A stretch of 64,000 nucleotides of DNA, taken from contig JAYMTJ010000006.1 of assembly GCA_036897525.1 (NCBI GenBank), positions 124,001 to 188,000 on the forward strand. The letters run 5' to 3'. Both the position numbers and the translations under genes were made by a program. This document shows positions 1 to 12,441 of the stretch, piece after piece (the first letter of the stretch is position 1; every line of letters begins with the position of its first letter). Under the pieces are notes generated by a model. The model made no database searches. It saw nothing but the letters and a program-made list of their open reading frames with translations, and had not been told where the DNA came from. The stretch comes from Pelargonium x hortorum. Lineage: Eukaryota; Streptophyta; Magnoliopsida; Geraniales; Geraniaceae.

Positions 1-381
1 CTTTTCCCTTTCCATTACGAGGCAAAAGCCGTTTAGACTCTTCTTCTTTTTCCTTCCTCTTCTTTGTTAGGATTATAAGAGTAAGATACGGAGTACAGCT
101 ACAAAGAGTACAGTTATAGTAGCAGCTCATAAGACTAGGAAAGCTCTCATACAGAATAAGATGCAGCTAAACGCTGCCTTTTGTTTCTAGGTTTTTCCAG
201 ATAATAAGAAAGAAGTTACAGGAAGGATAAGAAGAGAGGTCTAGCTCCTAAGACAGGTAATACCAAACAAGAGTAAGAGTAACAAACAAGTTATGCAGTG
301 GGTATAAGGTCTTCCTGTTCTATCTAGTATACTTCCTACCTTCTTCGCTACGCTACAGAACAATAACTTACCTTTCTACAA

Positions 382-398
382 TCAAGCTAAAGCTTGCC
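382..398 (+). repeat. palindromic hairpin element, CAAGCT stem
   Basis: The sequence TCAAGCTAAAGCTTGCC is a 6-bp perfect stem (CAAGCT/AGCTTG) with an AA loop, followed by CC. It is identical over 18 nt (from 381) to the copy at 1147-1164 and inverted to the copy at 44435-44451. Confidence 0.75.
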
Positions 399-1146
399 TT
401 TATAGTAGTAACTACAGAGCAAAGGAGGACCTTTTCAGCGAGAGCAAAGCAAGGGTATACTGCTATAAAGCTAAGCGAGGACCCCCTAAGGTAGTATTTT
501 GGTCTAGGATTCGGAGGTTCTAAGTTCATAAAAGGGTAGCTAAAAGGGCAAATCGGTAGAAGTCCTTTTCGGTTTTTTCTAGGCAATATGAAATCTTTAG
601 TATAAGGATTGTTCTACGGATACGCTAATTGATATTTCTAAAAAGTACTCTTAATTCCATACAGGTTTTTAATTTACCTGGTAAGGTTTTTAGTTGCTAA
701 TAGGAAAATTGATATCTATTCGTGGAAGCAGAAGGGCCTTCCTCTTCTAGTTATAAGTACAGTATATTACATAAGGAATCTGTATCCCTTTCTTTTAGAA
801 GTTTTCGTGCGGTACCGGTTATCTAAAGCTTGAGTCAACAGCCCCTTTGATTGAGATTCTTTTCTAGGTATAAAAACTTATCAACTGAGTGCTAACACAA
901 GACAGGACTACGTACCTGATATTTGTTTCATTAATTCATTGTTTAGGAGTTGAGTTTGCTTACTATATAGATTTGGGATTTTGTATTAATAAGAGATTCT
1001 TCGTCAAAATGGGAAAGGTACTTACCTAAAGAGCTTGGCTTGGCTAGGCTATTTAAACTAGCTATAGAATTGGTACTCCTATTATAGGAATTCAACCTTC
1101 GTAATAGGTAAATGAACTTGCTCATTTATAAAAGAGGAAAGGCTCC

Positions 1147-1164
1147 ATCAAGCTAAAGCTTGCC
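1147..1164 (+). repeat. palindromic hairpin element, CAAGCT stem
   Basis: This is an 18-nt exact copy of the element at 381-398, including the leading A and the trailing CC. The flanks on either side differ, so only the small element is shared. Confidence 0.75.
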
Positions 1165-4100
1165 ACTTTTTATGTTTCGTATATACGTCAAATGAATCAA
1201 ACCTAAATTCCCTTCTGTGGACCTGTTTCGAAATGAACAACTTTTTCATTTCCCGGGATTTTTGCCCTCAAACGAGTTTTCCCTATAGAGACCAACTCAA
1301 AAATGCATCAAAAGTAAGACTTTGACAGCTATGTCAGACTCCTTTTTGAGATTTGACAAGCAAGCTCCTTAGGGAAAAAGGTGTTTAAGACTTTTGCAGC
1401 TATATGAAAGAAAATTTTAAGGCATTGTACTCCAACAAGAGTTCTTTATGTACTAGTTTGAGAAGCTCATAGCATAGGAACTAGTGTCTACTAGGAAAAA
1501 AAAGTAAGTAAAATGTTCCAGTGAAGTGGGAATATCTACCAACAACAAAAAAGCAAGGATCTAAATCCGTAAAGAATCATACTAGTTAGGATTGGGATTA
1601 TAGTGCTAATGGAATAATACAATTAAGAGTGTGTTAGAATAGCCACTTAATTATAAAAGCTAGTCCTGATTCTTTCTCGCATTATCTATATCGAGTGAAT
1701 TTGGGTTTAGTATCCTAATAAAATGGCAAGTAAATGCATTTACTTTATCTACTACCGATACTTATACCGCTTAGATCAGATCATAAACCACGCCCAGTAT
1801 AGAAATGCGAGTTATTCTTTGGTTGCTTTAGCTCCGGATTAGTCTATTTTGCAAGATAGAAAGACTTCTTTTGTTAGTATAGGAAAAATCTGACTAGCTG
1901 GGAGCATAGGGTTCGTTCGCTAATATAGCTTATAGACCTAAGTCATGGATAGGCGCTCTGTCTGAGAGGAGGTCCTTTCCCAAAAGTTTTTTCACTTCTC
2001 GACATAGATTTTCTTTTTTGTCTCGTGTATGTCCTATATAATTACTAAAAGATTTCGAATTACTGCCATAAATAAGACTTTTTAGAGAGCTCCCCTTGGA
2101 ATTGGAAGAAGTCTTTGGAATAATCAGAATTTTCCGAAGTAAAACACTCTAAAAGTGAGTACAATAAAAGGAAAACTCTAATCTTAATATTGATGCTATC
2201 TCTATAAAGCACTAATGGCACGAGATAAATATATAGTTTAACTTGCCTTAACTTGCAAACCAACTCTGAAACTGGTAAATAGAATCATTTAAGAGAACGC
2301 ATTATAACTGAGTCTTTGGATGGACACTCTTGCCCAATCTAATAATCTCTCTTTCTCAATCGTCAGTTAGTAAATTATGTTTCAAAATTACTGAAATGTA
2401 GATATCGGCCCTATTCGAGTATATACAAATAAGTTTGGTAGAACATTTGTATTTGTGTAATACGCATCAAGGGTTCGAACCCGCGAAATTCTTATACATA
2501 ATTGAGGTTTATACTTTGTTTGTTTACCCCACATCCAATATACTCGGAGCAAGCAAGCTCAAGTAGCTGAAGATAAAAATGGAAATAAAAACTCCTAAAA
2601 AAAAAACAATGAAAAAAATGCTTAATACAAATCAAAAGAGGTGATGTCAGTCCTATAGCTAGTTTAATGAGGCCCAGGGGTCAGTAGTTAGACTTTTTTT
2701 TATAGGACAACGTACGAAATGAGATAAAAATCGTATAAACTAGGCTTAAACTTATGATATTATCATATTCATAGTGTTGCTTGATTAACTATAAACTAGG
2801 GCTTCCCTGGTATTTTCTGCTCTTTTTTAAGTGTCATTTTGAATTCTGAGTCTTGCTATTCAATTCTACGGGGTATGTCTTTATCTACAGTATTGTTTTT
2901 TCATTTTGTATGTGCGGAATATTAAACACAAGGTTACCGGGCTTTATATGGTGAAAGTTATAGATTCCATAATTTGATATTTATCATTGCATATGATAAT
3001 CTAAAGCATATAGAAAAGATGGCATCATTCGATAGACTAACAAACATATGAGGCAAGTCTTGATACTAAGATTCATCTTAATCACAATAACTAACGGTAT
3101 AATAACCTCTTTTACCTAGCCTGAACTCTCAAACCCCAATCCCTGCTCCAAACTTGACTACTCCTGGTAAATACAGTTCCTGTGAAATCATTACATTATT
3201 ATGAAGGAAGACTACTGCACACTCAAAACTCTTGATCTCTGGCATACTTAATCTATGAAAATTTTGCAGTTTTGAAATTAAATTCTTTACTGATGTAGAA
3301 TGTGCTGCATAGGAGTGCCTGGATAATGTTAAGAATCAAATTAGCTCAAATTCTTTGATAAATATCATATAATAAGGAAACTTTTTAATAATTTCTATAT
3401 TGTCTAGCTTGAAATGCTCTACTATAAAAGTCTTAAACTAAAGAGTAGGGTTTAACTGAGAAAGTTGACTTTGGTAAGTCAGTTACAAATAAGCTTAGTT
3501 AAGAATTATCTTGTATCTATAATAGAAAAATCCTATAGCTTTATATAAATTTAGGAGCATCCTATTTCCTTTTTAAGGCTTTTTCAGATAGATTTTTATT
3601 AGCATTTGAATATTCCTCTTACTCTTTGTTCTTATCGTTAGAAGGGAGCCTTAGAGTCTAGGAAGAGGCCTTCTATTTCACTTTTCAGGACCTCGTTTAG
3701 CTTTGTATTTCTCGTTCCATTTTTGTAGGATATCGAACTAATTGCTGTGCTTTTTCCTACTTATCTAAAGGCTATCCACTTTCTCTTGTGAAAACTTCTT
3801 ATTAAACTCTTTAATATTTAACAGGTTCAAATATTAGTATTGTTGTTATCTGAAATTTGGACTGAAGTAGTCCTATAGCTAGGTCTTCCCTATAGAGAAT
3901 CCTACTAACTAGGAAAAAAGTGACTCAGTATACCCATAGACACAATAAAGTGAATAAACTATAGCTTTAGAAGCGCCTTCCCTCATAAATGAGAAAGAAG
4001 TCTTCCAGAACTGAAAATATAAGATAATACAAAGCTTTTGCTCCCATAAGTTTATAAACTCAATCAGATTTACGAGCTGCATTTTATTCTAAGAGTCTCT

Positions 4101-6270
4101 TTGGATTGCTAAAACCGGGCCGAGTACTCCTCGCGTAAGAACGCCCTGCCATTAACTGGATAGGAAGCTGCAACAGATAAACTAAAGTGGGGTATACTCC
4201 CTCCGAAAAGGAAAAATTGACATATTACCTAACCAACTGGGACTCTTAAGTGTACTCTCCCACATCTTTTATAATAAATAACAAAAATAGAAAAAGGGGA
4301 TTTCTAGTATTATAATAAAACAAAAAGGGGAGACTGAAATTCCCTTTTTAGTATCTTTGAAAGTCCTCCTTAAGGTCTCTCTTAAATTGTGTTACAGCCA
4401 ATAAGACATGGTAGAATAAGAAAGGATTCAATAGATTTTTACAGAAAGTATAACGCTTATAGTTTCGTTCATAGCTTTTTGAGTATGCTTTAGGGCTTCC
4501 TTACGGATAAAGGCTTTTAAAAAGACAAGTAATTATAGAAAATCTTTTTAACAAAAAAGGTACTAGTATCATATTAATTCGAAACAAAAAGATAGCTTCA
4601 AACGGGGCAGTAATTAGGGTTTACTAACAATGCCAGTAACCTTGAATATAAAGATAAGGGCATATCAGTATGAAAATTCCAGTGGAGCTCCTCTAGATTA
4701 AAGAAATCCTTGGAAAAAAGCAGTTTAACTTCGAGTGTTTTTCTACACCGGGAATCTACATACAATGAATACATTATTCACGGGTTTACACTATAAATTG
4801 AGGATGGGGCAATAAAATGACTAACTCTTAAATGAAACCGCACTAAATTCACTAAAACTATATAAGCCATACCATACCCAGCGGGGTCTCTTATTAGAAA
4901 TAAAACGCTTCCATTTTCCGATTCCTATAATTGAACTCCATACGGGGATACCACATTTCTTTCTCCTTAATAGGTTTTTGCTAGATTTATGAAAGCAATA
5001 GTCAACTTTCTTATGAACTAGAATCCCTTTATTTCTATGATTTTGCGCAAAGGACTTAGAACCCTAGTATCTCCCAAGGCTCAATTGCCCAAAAAGGGGA
5101 AATCCAAAGATACTACCCTTTGTAAGTTAATACGTATAGTAAATATCATGAAAGTAGGACTCGTGCCTCCGTAGTGCTTCTAGTATTTCGTAAAAGATTC
5201 ACTTAGTACAAAGTCCTGTAATAAAGTTTGACCCTTACTTAATTTAATAGGGAGAAGCCTGCAAACAATTAATATAGGTCATTTTTTCTTCACATAGTCG
5301 AGGTGTCCACTACTTTTTGATACTTGGTGCAAGCTAATAATCAAGGTAGAGAAGCTTATTTTAGATAGCATAGCGTGTTTCAAATAGCAAGAGGATACTG
5401 CGGAATCCCGTTTATTAACGGAGTTTGTACTCCATAGTGGGTGTATTTCTGATCTATAGTAAGTATAATTAAAGGACTTTATTTAGAATTGTTAGTTAAT
5501 CTACTTTTTAGTTAGGATCCATAGGAAACCGCTCTTTATCTTTTGCTTTTTAGTAATCTTTTTTTCTCTACCACCTGTGCTATTGCGAGGTTATTCATCA
5601 AAATATTAGTAAATATTCTTTGGTTTTTATAGTTTAAGGCTACTCCTACTTGAGTATCTGAAGCTTATTCGCTCTCCTAACGGGATCTTCCACTAGGATT
5701 TCCTTGCTATTTTAGTTTCTAAAAGTTTATCTCACTTTCTATTTAATTTAGTAGTCGATAGCCTCCCTTAAAACAAAACGAAAGCTTGGCTTTTTTCTTT
5801 TCAATAGGTTAATCCATTCAAGAAAAGTAGGGGGAGTTCCCTGAAGTACACAGGTTTAACTATAGAATTACAGACCACCACTATAATACACTTAAACTCA
5901 AATCCTTTTTGGCTTTATATAAAAAGTAATTGCGTATAAGACTGGTGGAGCGTAAACCATGCAAAATTGAAGAGTAGCCAATATTTTGTTAGTTTTCAGG
6001 AGTCCTTTTAGGGGCTCTCTGTACGAATTATACCTTGTTTTGGAGGGCCAGGGTTTAGATTTTTCTAAATTTGGATAGTATACTAGGTAGAAGTGTCCCC
6101 TTTTTTGAAGGATAAAATGAATCCCACTTTTTAGTACCGCTCAAGGATCCTTTAGGAAGCGCCCCCCTCCTTTTTTCTTACAAGTGTTGAGTCGCCTTTC
6201 TTTTTTTTTATAAAATTAGGAATTATTCTAGGTTTTCGGGTTTCATAGAAACTCGTGTTTATGCCACGTT

Positions 6271-6340
6271 TTAATAGCTAAGAAAGCTCGGCCGGTTAGA
6301 GTAAAGGAACTCGGTGAGTTGGGGTTCAAATCCGGAAATC
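6271..6340 (+). pseudogene. tRNA-like remnant
   Basis: The plus strand shows AGCTCGGCCGGTTAGAGT, resembling a D arm. About 20 nt later comes TTGGGGTTCAAATCCGG, resembling a T arm with GG-TTCAAAT-CC. The anticodon arm is too short and unpaired and no acceptor is visible. It is probably a decayed tRNA with an internal deletion, or a chance match. Confidence 0.28.
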
Positions 6341-7431
6341 TTGTGCACTATTTAAGTATATATTTTTATAGAACTTTGCTCTGAATAGTTTTCTAGTAGT
6401 TATTATCTTTCTAAAGCCCCAAAGAAAATAGGCTTGTTCTACCCGGAGCCGTTTATTGGTTACTCTTGATTGATAACCACTTAGAGGGGTGGTTCAGAAA
6501 ATCTTGAATTTCAAAAGACTAGCCCTATGAGCTAAACCCTCTATTTAACCTTTTATTTAGATTAGAAAATACCTTTCTTCGGTTCTCTTTTGTGAATTTC
6601 AGGGTTTACATCGCATCGCACTTAAAATAATATAAAAGACCCTACTATGATATGATATACGATTGATGGGTCCTTGCAAAACTGATACGAGAAAATCCCG
6701 TGAGAGGAGGGTCCTAACTAAATACTCTTAATAAAGAAGCAATATGGATCGAGTATCCTGCTGGCAGTTTGACCTTTTAAAAGTATGTAAAAAGAGTGCT
6801 TTGTTAATGATTTCTGAAGTAGAAAAGTTCCATAAAGAAGTAATATTTTCAAGCAAAACCTATTATAGGAAATAGCATAACATTTAAATACAATGAAATC
6901 CCAAATGTCAAATATGAATAATTATCAAGGTATGTCTCATATTCAGGAATGTCAGAATATATGGAATTTTTCAGCACAAGTATAATAGACCATATAAGAA
7001 TCAAGCATTCAAGTAGCCCTCTTCATCTCGTTTTGGTCTTAGTCTTATTCTCTACTCGAGGCGGCTAGGAAAATACCAAAGATATAACTTTCCTACCATC
7101 CCGGGTTTTGGGCGGATAGCGCAGGTTTTTTACTAATTGAAATACGAGCTCTTGCTGCATCATTGTATAAGTACTGATAGTCTTTTTTATTACTGCCTCT
7201 TTCTATTTTAGAATATATTCCATTCCTTTTTGTTAGTGAAAACCTAGCATACTAAGGTTCTTCTCATTATTCTGGGCTCTTAGGCTAAGGGATCCTGATG
7301 ATAGAAATACGTAAGGTTGATATACGGAAATCCTAGGTTAACACTTATGTATGTAGTTATCAAATGGGTCTCAATTAAGCCTTTCTTTGTTCTCTTGCTA
7401 CCTTTTACTCAAGAGGTATATTTCAATATTT

Positions 7432-7504
7432 TAGGAGAGGTAGAACTTGAACCCACGCCCATTCGGTTAACAGGCAAGCGCTCCACCAACCGAGCTATCT
7501 AAGC
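7432..7504 (-). pseudogene. degenerate tRNA-Asn(GUU)-like sequence
   Basis: The minus strand reads TAGCTCGGTTGGTGGAGC, a perfect D arm (GCTC/GAGC). It continues to an anticodon loop CTGTTAA (anticodon GTT, Asn) and a T arm GTGGG-TTCAAGT-TCTAC with G-T pairs. The anticodon stem pairs poorly (CTTGC against CCGAA). The acceptor does not pair: the 3' strand CTCTCCT would need AGGAGAG but the 5' side is GCTTAGA. The order and spacing of the arms are right for a tRNA, so descent from one is likely. The broken acceptor argues against function unless editing restores it. An alternative is a diverged tRNA whose 5' end I have misplaced. Confidence 0.55.
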
Positions 7505-7825
7505 CTAGGATCCTCAATTAACCTTGTTTTGTGCAAAACTAACTAAGTGCTTTCTACGAAATATTATTAAATGGATAAAGGTTGGCGCCCTTTATAGAAC
7601 TTGTAAATCACGTCTCTACTTTTGAATGGGACCCTAAAACCCTGTTGTTAGCTTCCATGTCCATTCAGTTAACTCTGAATTTTGACTAATAACGAGAAAG
7701 CCCTTGTATAAATGTAAGTTTAAGTGAGTACATAAAAAAAAATTTTTATTTTACATAAATAGCCAGTATCCGCTTTTGCTTTAGGCTGAATACCAAAGCA
7801 CAAGATCAGAATCTGTACAAAAAGA

Positions 7826-7896
7826 GGCCCATTTCAGTCTTGGTAGAGCACTGCGTGAAATAGGCGGGTGTCATTGGTTCAAGCCGGATAGAGTCA
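7826..7896 (+). pseudogene. tRNA-like remnant
   Basis: The plus strand carries CAGTCTTGGTAGAGC, a D-arm-like stretch. It is followed by a plausible anticodon region with GAA and then ATTGG-TTCAAGC-CGGAT, a T arm with four of five pairs possible. Arm spacing is right for a tRNA, but the D stem 5' strand and the acceptor do not pair. It could be a remnant of a tRNA-Phe or tRNA-Met type gene; identity cannot be assigned. Confidence 0.35.
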
Positions 7897-10800
7897 TACT
7901 AGTTTAGTAGATTAAACGAGTTTTGGCTAAATCTAAATGGGGTCTAATAGTCAAGAAATCGGATTACAATCTTGCTTGTTTGACGTAAGCCTTAATTTCA
8001 ACAAAAGTGAATAATCAAATATCCTAAATTGATGCTTAGTATGCATTCAGACTTTCCTATTCTATTTTAATATACTCTCAACGCACGGTAATCTTATTTA
8101 TATATAGCAAGAGAAATACCTACGAAAGGACCAGAATACGAAAGATTTACTACTATAAGGGTCCCTTTGACACCAGAAAAAAAGAGAAGAATTCCTTGCC
8201 CTTAAATACCAAAAACCAGGAACACAGAGACACAAAGAAGAAGACTCCTTGGTTACTTAGTTTCATTCTACCTTGTTCTGTAAAAGTACTTACAATTTCC
8301 TTGATCAGTTAAAAAAAAGGATTCTAACACTACATTTTGACCCTTTAACTGTCTACTTGAACTTCCTAAATAAAACCCTCTGAACAGGAATTTAGATGCC
8401 TACATTATATAGTATAAGAAACTCCTCCCTTTTTATTTATTACCTTCTGAGTTAGAATCTTTCCCTCTTTATCCCTATCTTTTAGATTCAGAGCTGAAGA
8501 AAGCGGAATTACTATAAACTTAAACCCTTGTTTGTGACTTCTCTTCCTACTTTACCGGATCGGAAGGAAAAGAAAAAAGGCTTCTAATATTACATATTAC
8601 CTTACCAGAAAAGGATGACTTTAGCTTTACAGTTCTATATACTCCAATCCAAAATATCCGAAATGGGAAATCCTTTCAACCGAGGAGCACCAATTAAGAA
8701 GGCTTCTTTGTTTTAGGTGCCTACCTCCCTTCAATTCCTTGTGACTTAGTAACTTAACCCGGTCGGGAAGAGAGCAACCCTTACTTTATACAACTACACA
8801 TAAATTCAGGGATAAAAGGACTAAAAGTAAATACTTAAAAAAGGCTAATGAAAAGGAATCTAGATTCATTAGAACAATCCCGAAGTTACTATCTGGAATA
8901 GCTTGTATCGACAGTTTAAGCACCCTGTGAGCTGTTGGTTTGAGGCTTTTGGAGTATATACTTCCTACACAATCTTCAATTCCTTGTATTAGTTACAGAG
9001 ACAGTGAGTTCCCTTTCTCTTTTTAAGGTGTAAAAACTAGGCTCGGTTCTATCTCAATTAGTTGTGAAACCTGTTTAAATTCTACCCACTTTAGCTAGAG
9101 TTTTCATTCCTAAGAGTGCTTACTTTCCTTCCCTTTTGATAGAAACCCTTGTTTGTTATATTATAAAAGGATGGGTTCGTGTCAAGAGCTCCTTTTTAGA
9201 GAATGGTCTATAAAATATTTCCTTAGTCTCCAGTCCTTAGATAGATGTTGACGTATTGATAAAGCTAGATTTCTAAAACCGGAATATCGGCGCAAATAAA
9301 AAACATTGATATGCATACCTCTTAAGCCTTAACCCCGATTATACAAAATATCCCCGTTTATGGCACTGGGGCCCGCAAGAAAACTCTTAATATTTAACAG
9401 AAAAGCCCAGTCTTAACCCCACCCAGTATTAAACTTATAATATAAGTCACATGTTTTTTTTTAATTACTTAACAAGCTGGGTAATTGAATTGTCTTCCTC
9501 ATTGTGAAATGGATTGCCCCCAGGGCTCTAATTGTCAAGCTTTCCAGTAACTGGCAAAGGGTTCCTTTTACTTTAATCAAACCGAAAGGAGTCTAAGTGG
9601 AGTCCCTTAATTAAATTAACTCGATTTGAACTTACGGCATACCTAAAAAATTTTGCGTGTAATAGAGGACACTACGTTGTACTTTGTATAAGTAGTTTAA
9701 TAAGGAATACAACAGCCAGACTTTAGACTTCTATACTTTATTATTGGCTCGAACGTCTCCTCGGCGTTATCCATCTCAAGAACCCTATAGAATTTGGTGT
9801 AAAATGGTGTGTAAATTACTGTTACATCTAAGTTTTTGCAAGGACTCAATTAGTACTCTATTAGGAATTCTAACTTCGATTTACTTAGAGTGAATACCTG
9901 TTCCTAAGATTTTATACGGGATTCCCTTAGTCCTAATTGTTAAACTTCATGGCATTATTTATTACCTATATTACCAACTTCGTGAATTCCTTATAGATCC
10001 AGAACTTAAGAGAGAGGTAAGCTTGTCTTACTTGTAACTTTCCTACTTTAAAACAGGATCAGAAAGATAAGAAGGAAACATGAAGACGGAGTCCCTCAAA
10101 TAGAATGTCCTATCTTAGGACCAAACTCAGAATCCTCTTGTACTTGTAAGCGTGAAGATCTCATATCCTAATAGCGGGTACTGAGAATCACTTCAAACAA
10201 AGCTTTGTCGTAGATTTGTTAGAGTATCCTTATCCCTTTCCTAGGAATTCTAACCTGATTGTTTAGGCGCTCTTTGAATACCTTTTGTCAGGGATAGCTA
10301 ATTGAGGAGAACCGAATCTATTTGTTAAGGACTGACTACGCCTGTAAAGATTACAGGAATACAGAAACTGATTCTCTCTAAATTGTATTCTTTAATTAAT
10401 GGATATTCTAGTTATTACTCTAGCATTATTAGATCTTGTTAGGAATTTCTAGTAATCAAGGGCACTAAGTATAAAATCTGATGGAGCAAGTGGTGCTAAT
10501 TGAGGAGAACTGATATGCTGTAAAAGTAAGGAAAGGAGGTTCTTGTTATTATACAGAAATTTCCGGATAAAGTTATAGAAACAGTTCGGCACTGTGCAAG
10601 AGAACTTGTTAGTATCGAACAAAAGAGAATAAAAGTCAAATCTTTTCCGCAACGCAACATGGGAAGTCCTTTAGATAAAAAGAAATTAGTACACTTCTGA
10701 ACCCAAAAGGAGTAGAATATCTCACTCTCTTTACCTTTACTAAGAATTTTAGTACAAATTTTTTTTTTTGCTAGCGGCTACAATCAAGTATATCCTTGTG

Positions 10801-11048
10801 ACAATTTTAGACTGACACATACGCCGTAAGCTCTAACCTGTGAGGATTCTTTGGGATATAGGAACCCCTCCAGTTAATAGTCCCTACTAGAGATAATTCT
10901 CGGTTTGAATAAGTCACTTTGGGGCATATTGATAAGTTTTGTGCTATATAAAAAAGGAGTGCCGTCTTTTATGGGTTCTATAGAAAACCTCAAGGCATCT
11001 GAGAAAAGCAAGTCTCTTAAATTATTATTCTCTTGACTCCTTTATCAT

Positions 11049-11068
11049 AAAAATACCGAAAAATACCG
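11049..11068. repeat. tandem duplication, 10-bp unit x2
   Basis: AAAAATACCG occurs twice without a gap. It is a local duplication in AT-rich spacer. Confidence 0.8.
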
Positions 11069-12423
11069 ATTATTCCAAAGCAAGCATCCCAATACATTTT
11101 TTTCTTAGTTTTCTTAGAGGCCCGTCGAAAGTAAGACTTAACCCCGCCCCCTTATTAGCGCAAATAAGAACCCTTAGAAATCCGTTGGACTCTTTTCTGG
11201 AACAAACTTAAGACATTGAAAGAATTCTTTTTGTTACCCTTACTGTGAATGTTGTAGGTTCGAAGCAGATACTCAATCATATAAACTAATAGTTTTGTCT
11301 CGTATAGTGCTTTTGAGACCCTCTTAGTGCTTGTTTGAATATTTTTTGGTTGGGCGTTTTCCACTAGTGTACTCATAAAAGGAATACATTTTATACTTGT
11401 CATTTCGGGACTTAGGACTCTCACAGCTACTGCTTTCTTTACAAGTAAAATCTTATCTTAATTCTTAGAGGGTGCCTCGTAAAAGTCAAGTTTTCATCTA
11501 TATTCCTATGTATGACTGACTTCTTTACGTGACGTGTTATAAACTTCTTAAAAAATAGCTAATAATGAGTTTAGATTTTTTTAGTCATTAAAAGCTTTTC
11601 TTCCCCTATATCTCTTATATTTTAGATAATACTGTAATAAAATAAATAGCTAACTTAATTCTTTCAGCAAAAAAAAGGTTCACTTTTGCCTTAACCGAAC
11701 CCCGATTTGTAAAAAGGCCTGAACCAAATAGCAAATAAACCTAGCAAAAACTTCAGTTCAGTAAAAAGAAAAGAGTTAACTACTTAAATTAAAGGGCAGG
11801 GTTTCGCGCACGCAAATGGGCATAGAATTAGTTTACTAACAAGGTTATTTTACCAGCTCTATACTACCCTTGAGTCCAGAAAAATACTTAACTTAATTAA
11901 AAGTCTGGGAATCTATATTAAGTATATACTAGTCTGCACCTTAAAGGTAAAAGTAAAGGCCTCTTTTAAGAAACTTTTTTATTCCTATTTTTCCGGCATT
12001 ACTCTCGAATCGCTTGACTAGAGTTGAGAATTAATGACAAATCCAAAACTTTACAGGGATTAGTATAACTAAGTATTAAAAAAAGCAAAAGTCTTTTTAT
12101 GTTTCTCCAAAGTGTAGTTGCTGCTTGTCACATTGTATTGGGAGAGCGCGAATAGTATGAAACTTCACTAGAAAGTGTAAGAACTTTGCTAAGTACTAAA
12201 GTAGGCAATTCTAGAATATTACACCTTGTAAAACCGGGAACTAGGGATTACCCAATAAAAAGAAGGGTTTTATTTTACGTATTATTTGATTAGACTGAAT
12301 ATATATCTATATCTTGAGGGTACTCAAAATTTTAGCGACTCATTTAATAAATAAGTTGCCGATGACTTAAGAGTCCTTACTTGTTAGTGTTTTGCCTTCT
12401 CTTGCTACTGTACCTAGAGAATG

Positions 12424-12441
12424 TCCTAATCCTAATCCTAA
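12424..12441. repeat. hexanucleotide tandem repeat (TCCTAA)x3
   Basis: Three exact units. It is too short to be telomeric or functional on sight. Confidence 0.8.

Larger units (their letters stand above)
1..7431. other. AT-rich spacer
   Basis: No coding or RNA gene was found apart from the two hairpin elements and the tRNA-like remnant listed separately. A T-loop-like word at 2468-2484 (AGGGTTCGAACCC) stands alone. Open frames are short and match chance. Confidence 0.6.

Noticed and set aside
6481-6545. tRNA-like stretch with AGAGGGT and ACCCCTCT ends
   Set aside because: The ends could pair as an acceptor, but no T loop or proper D stem lies between them and the length is short for a tRNA.
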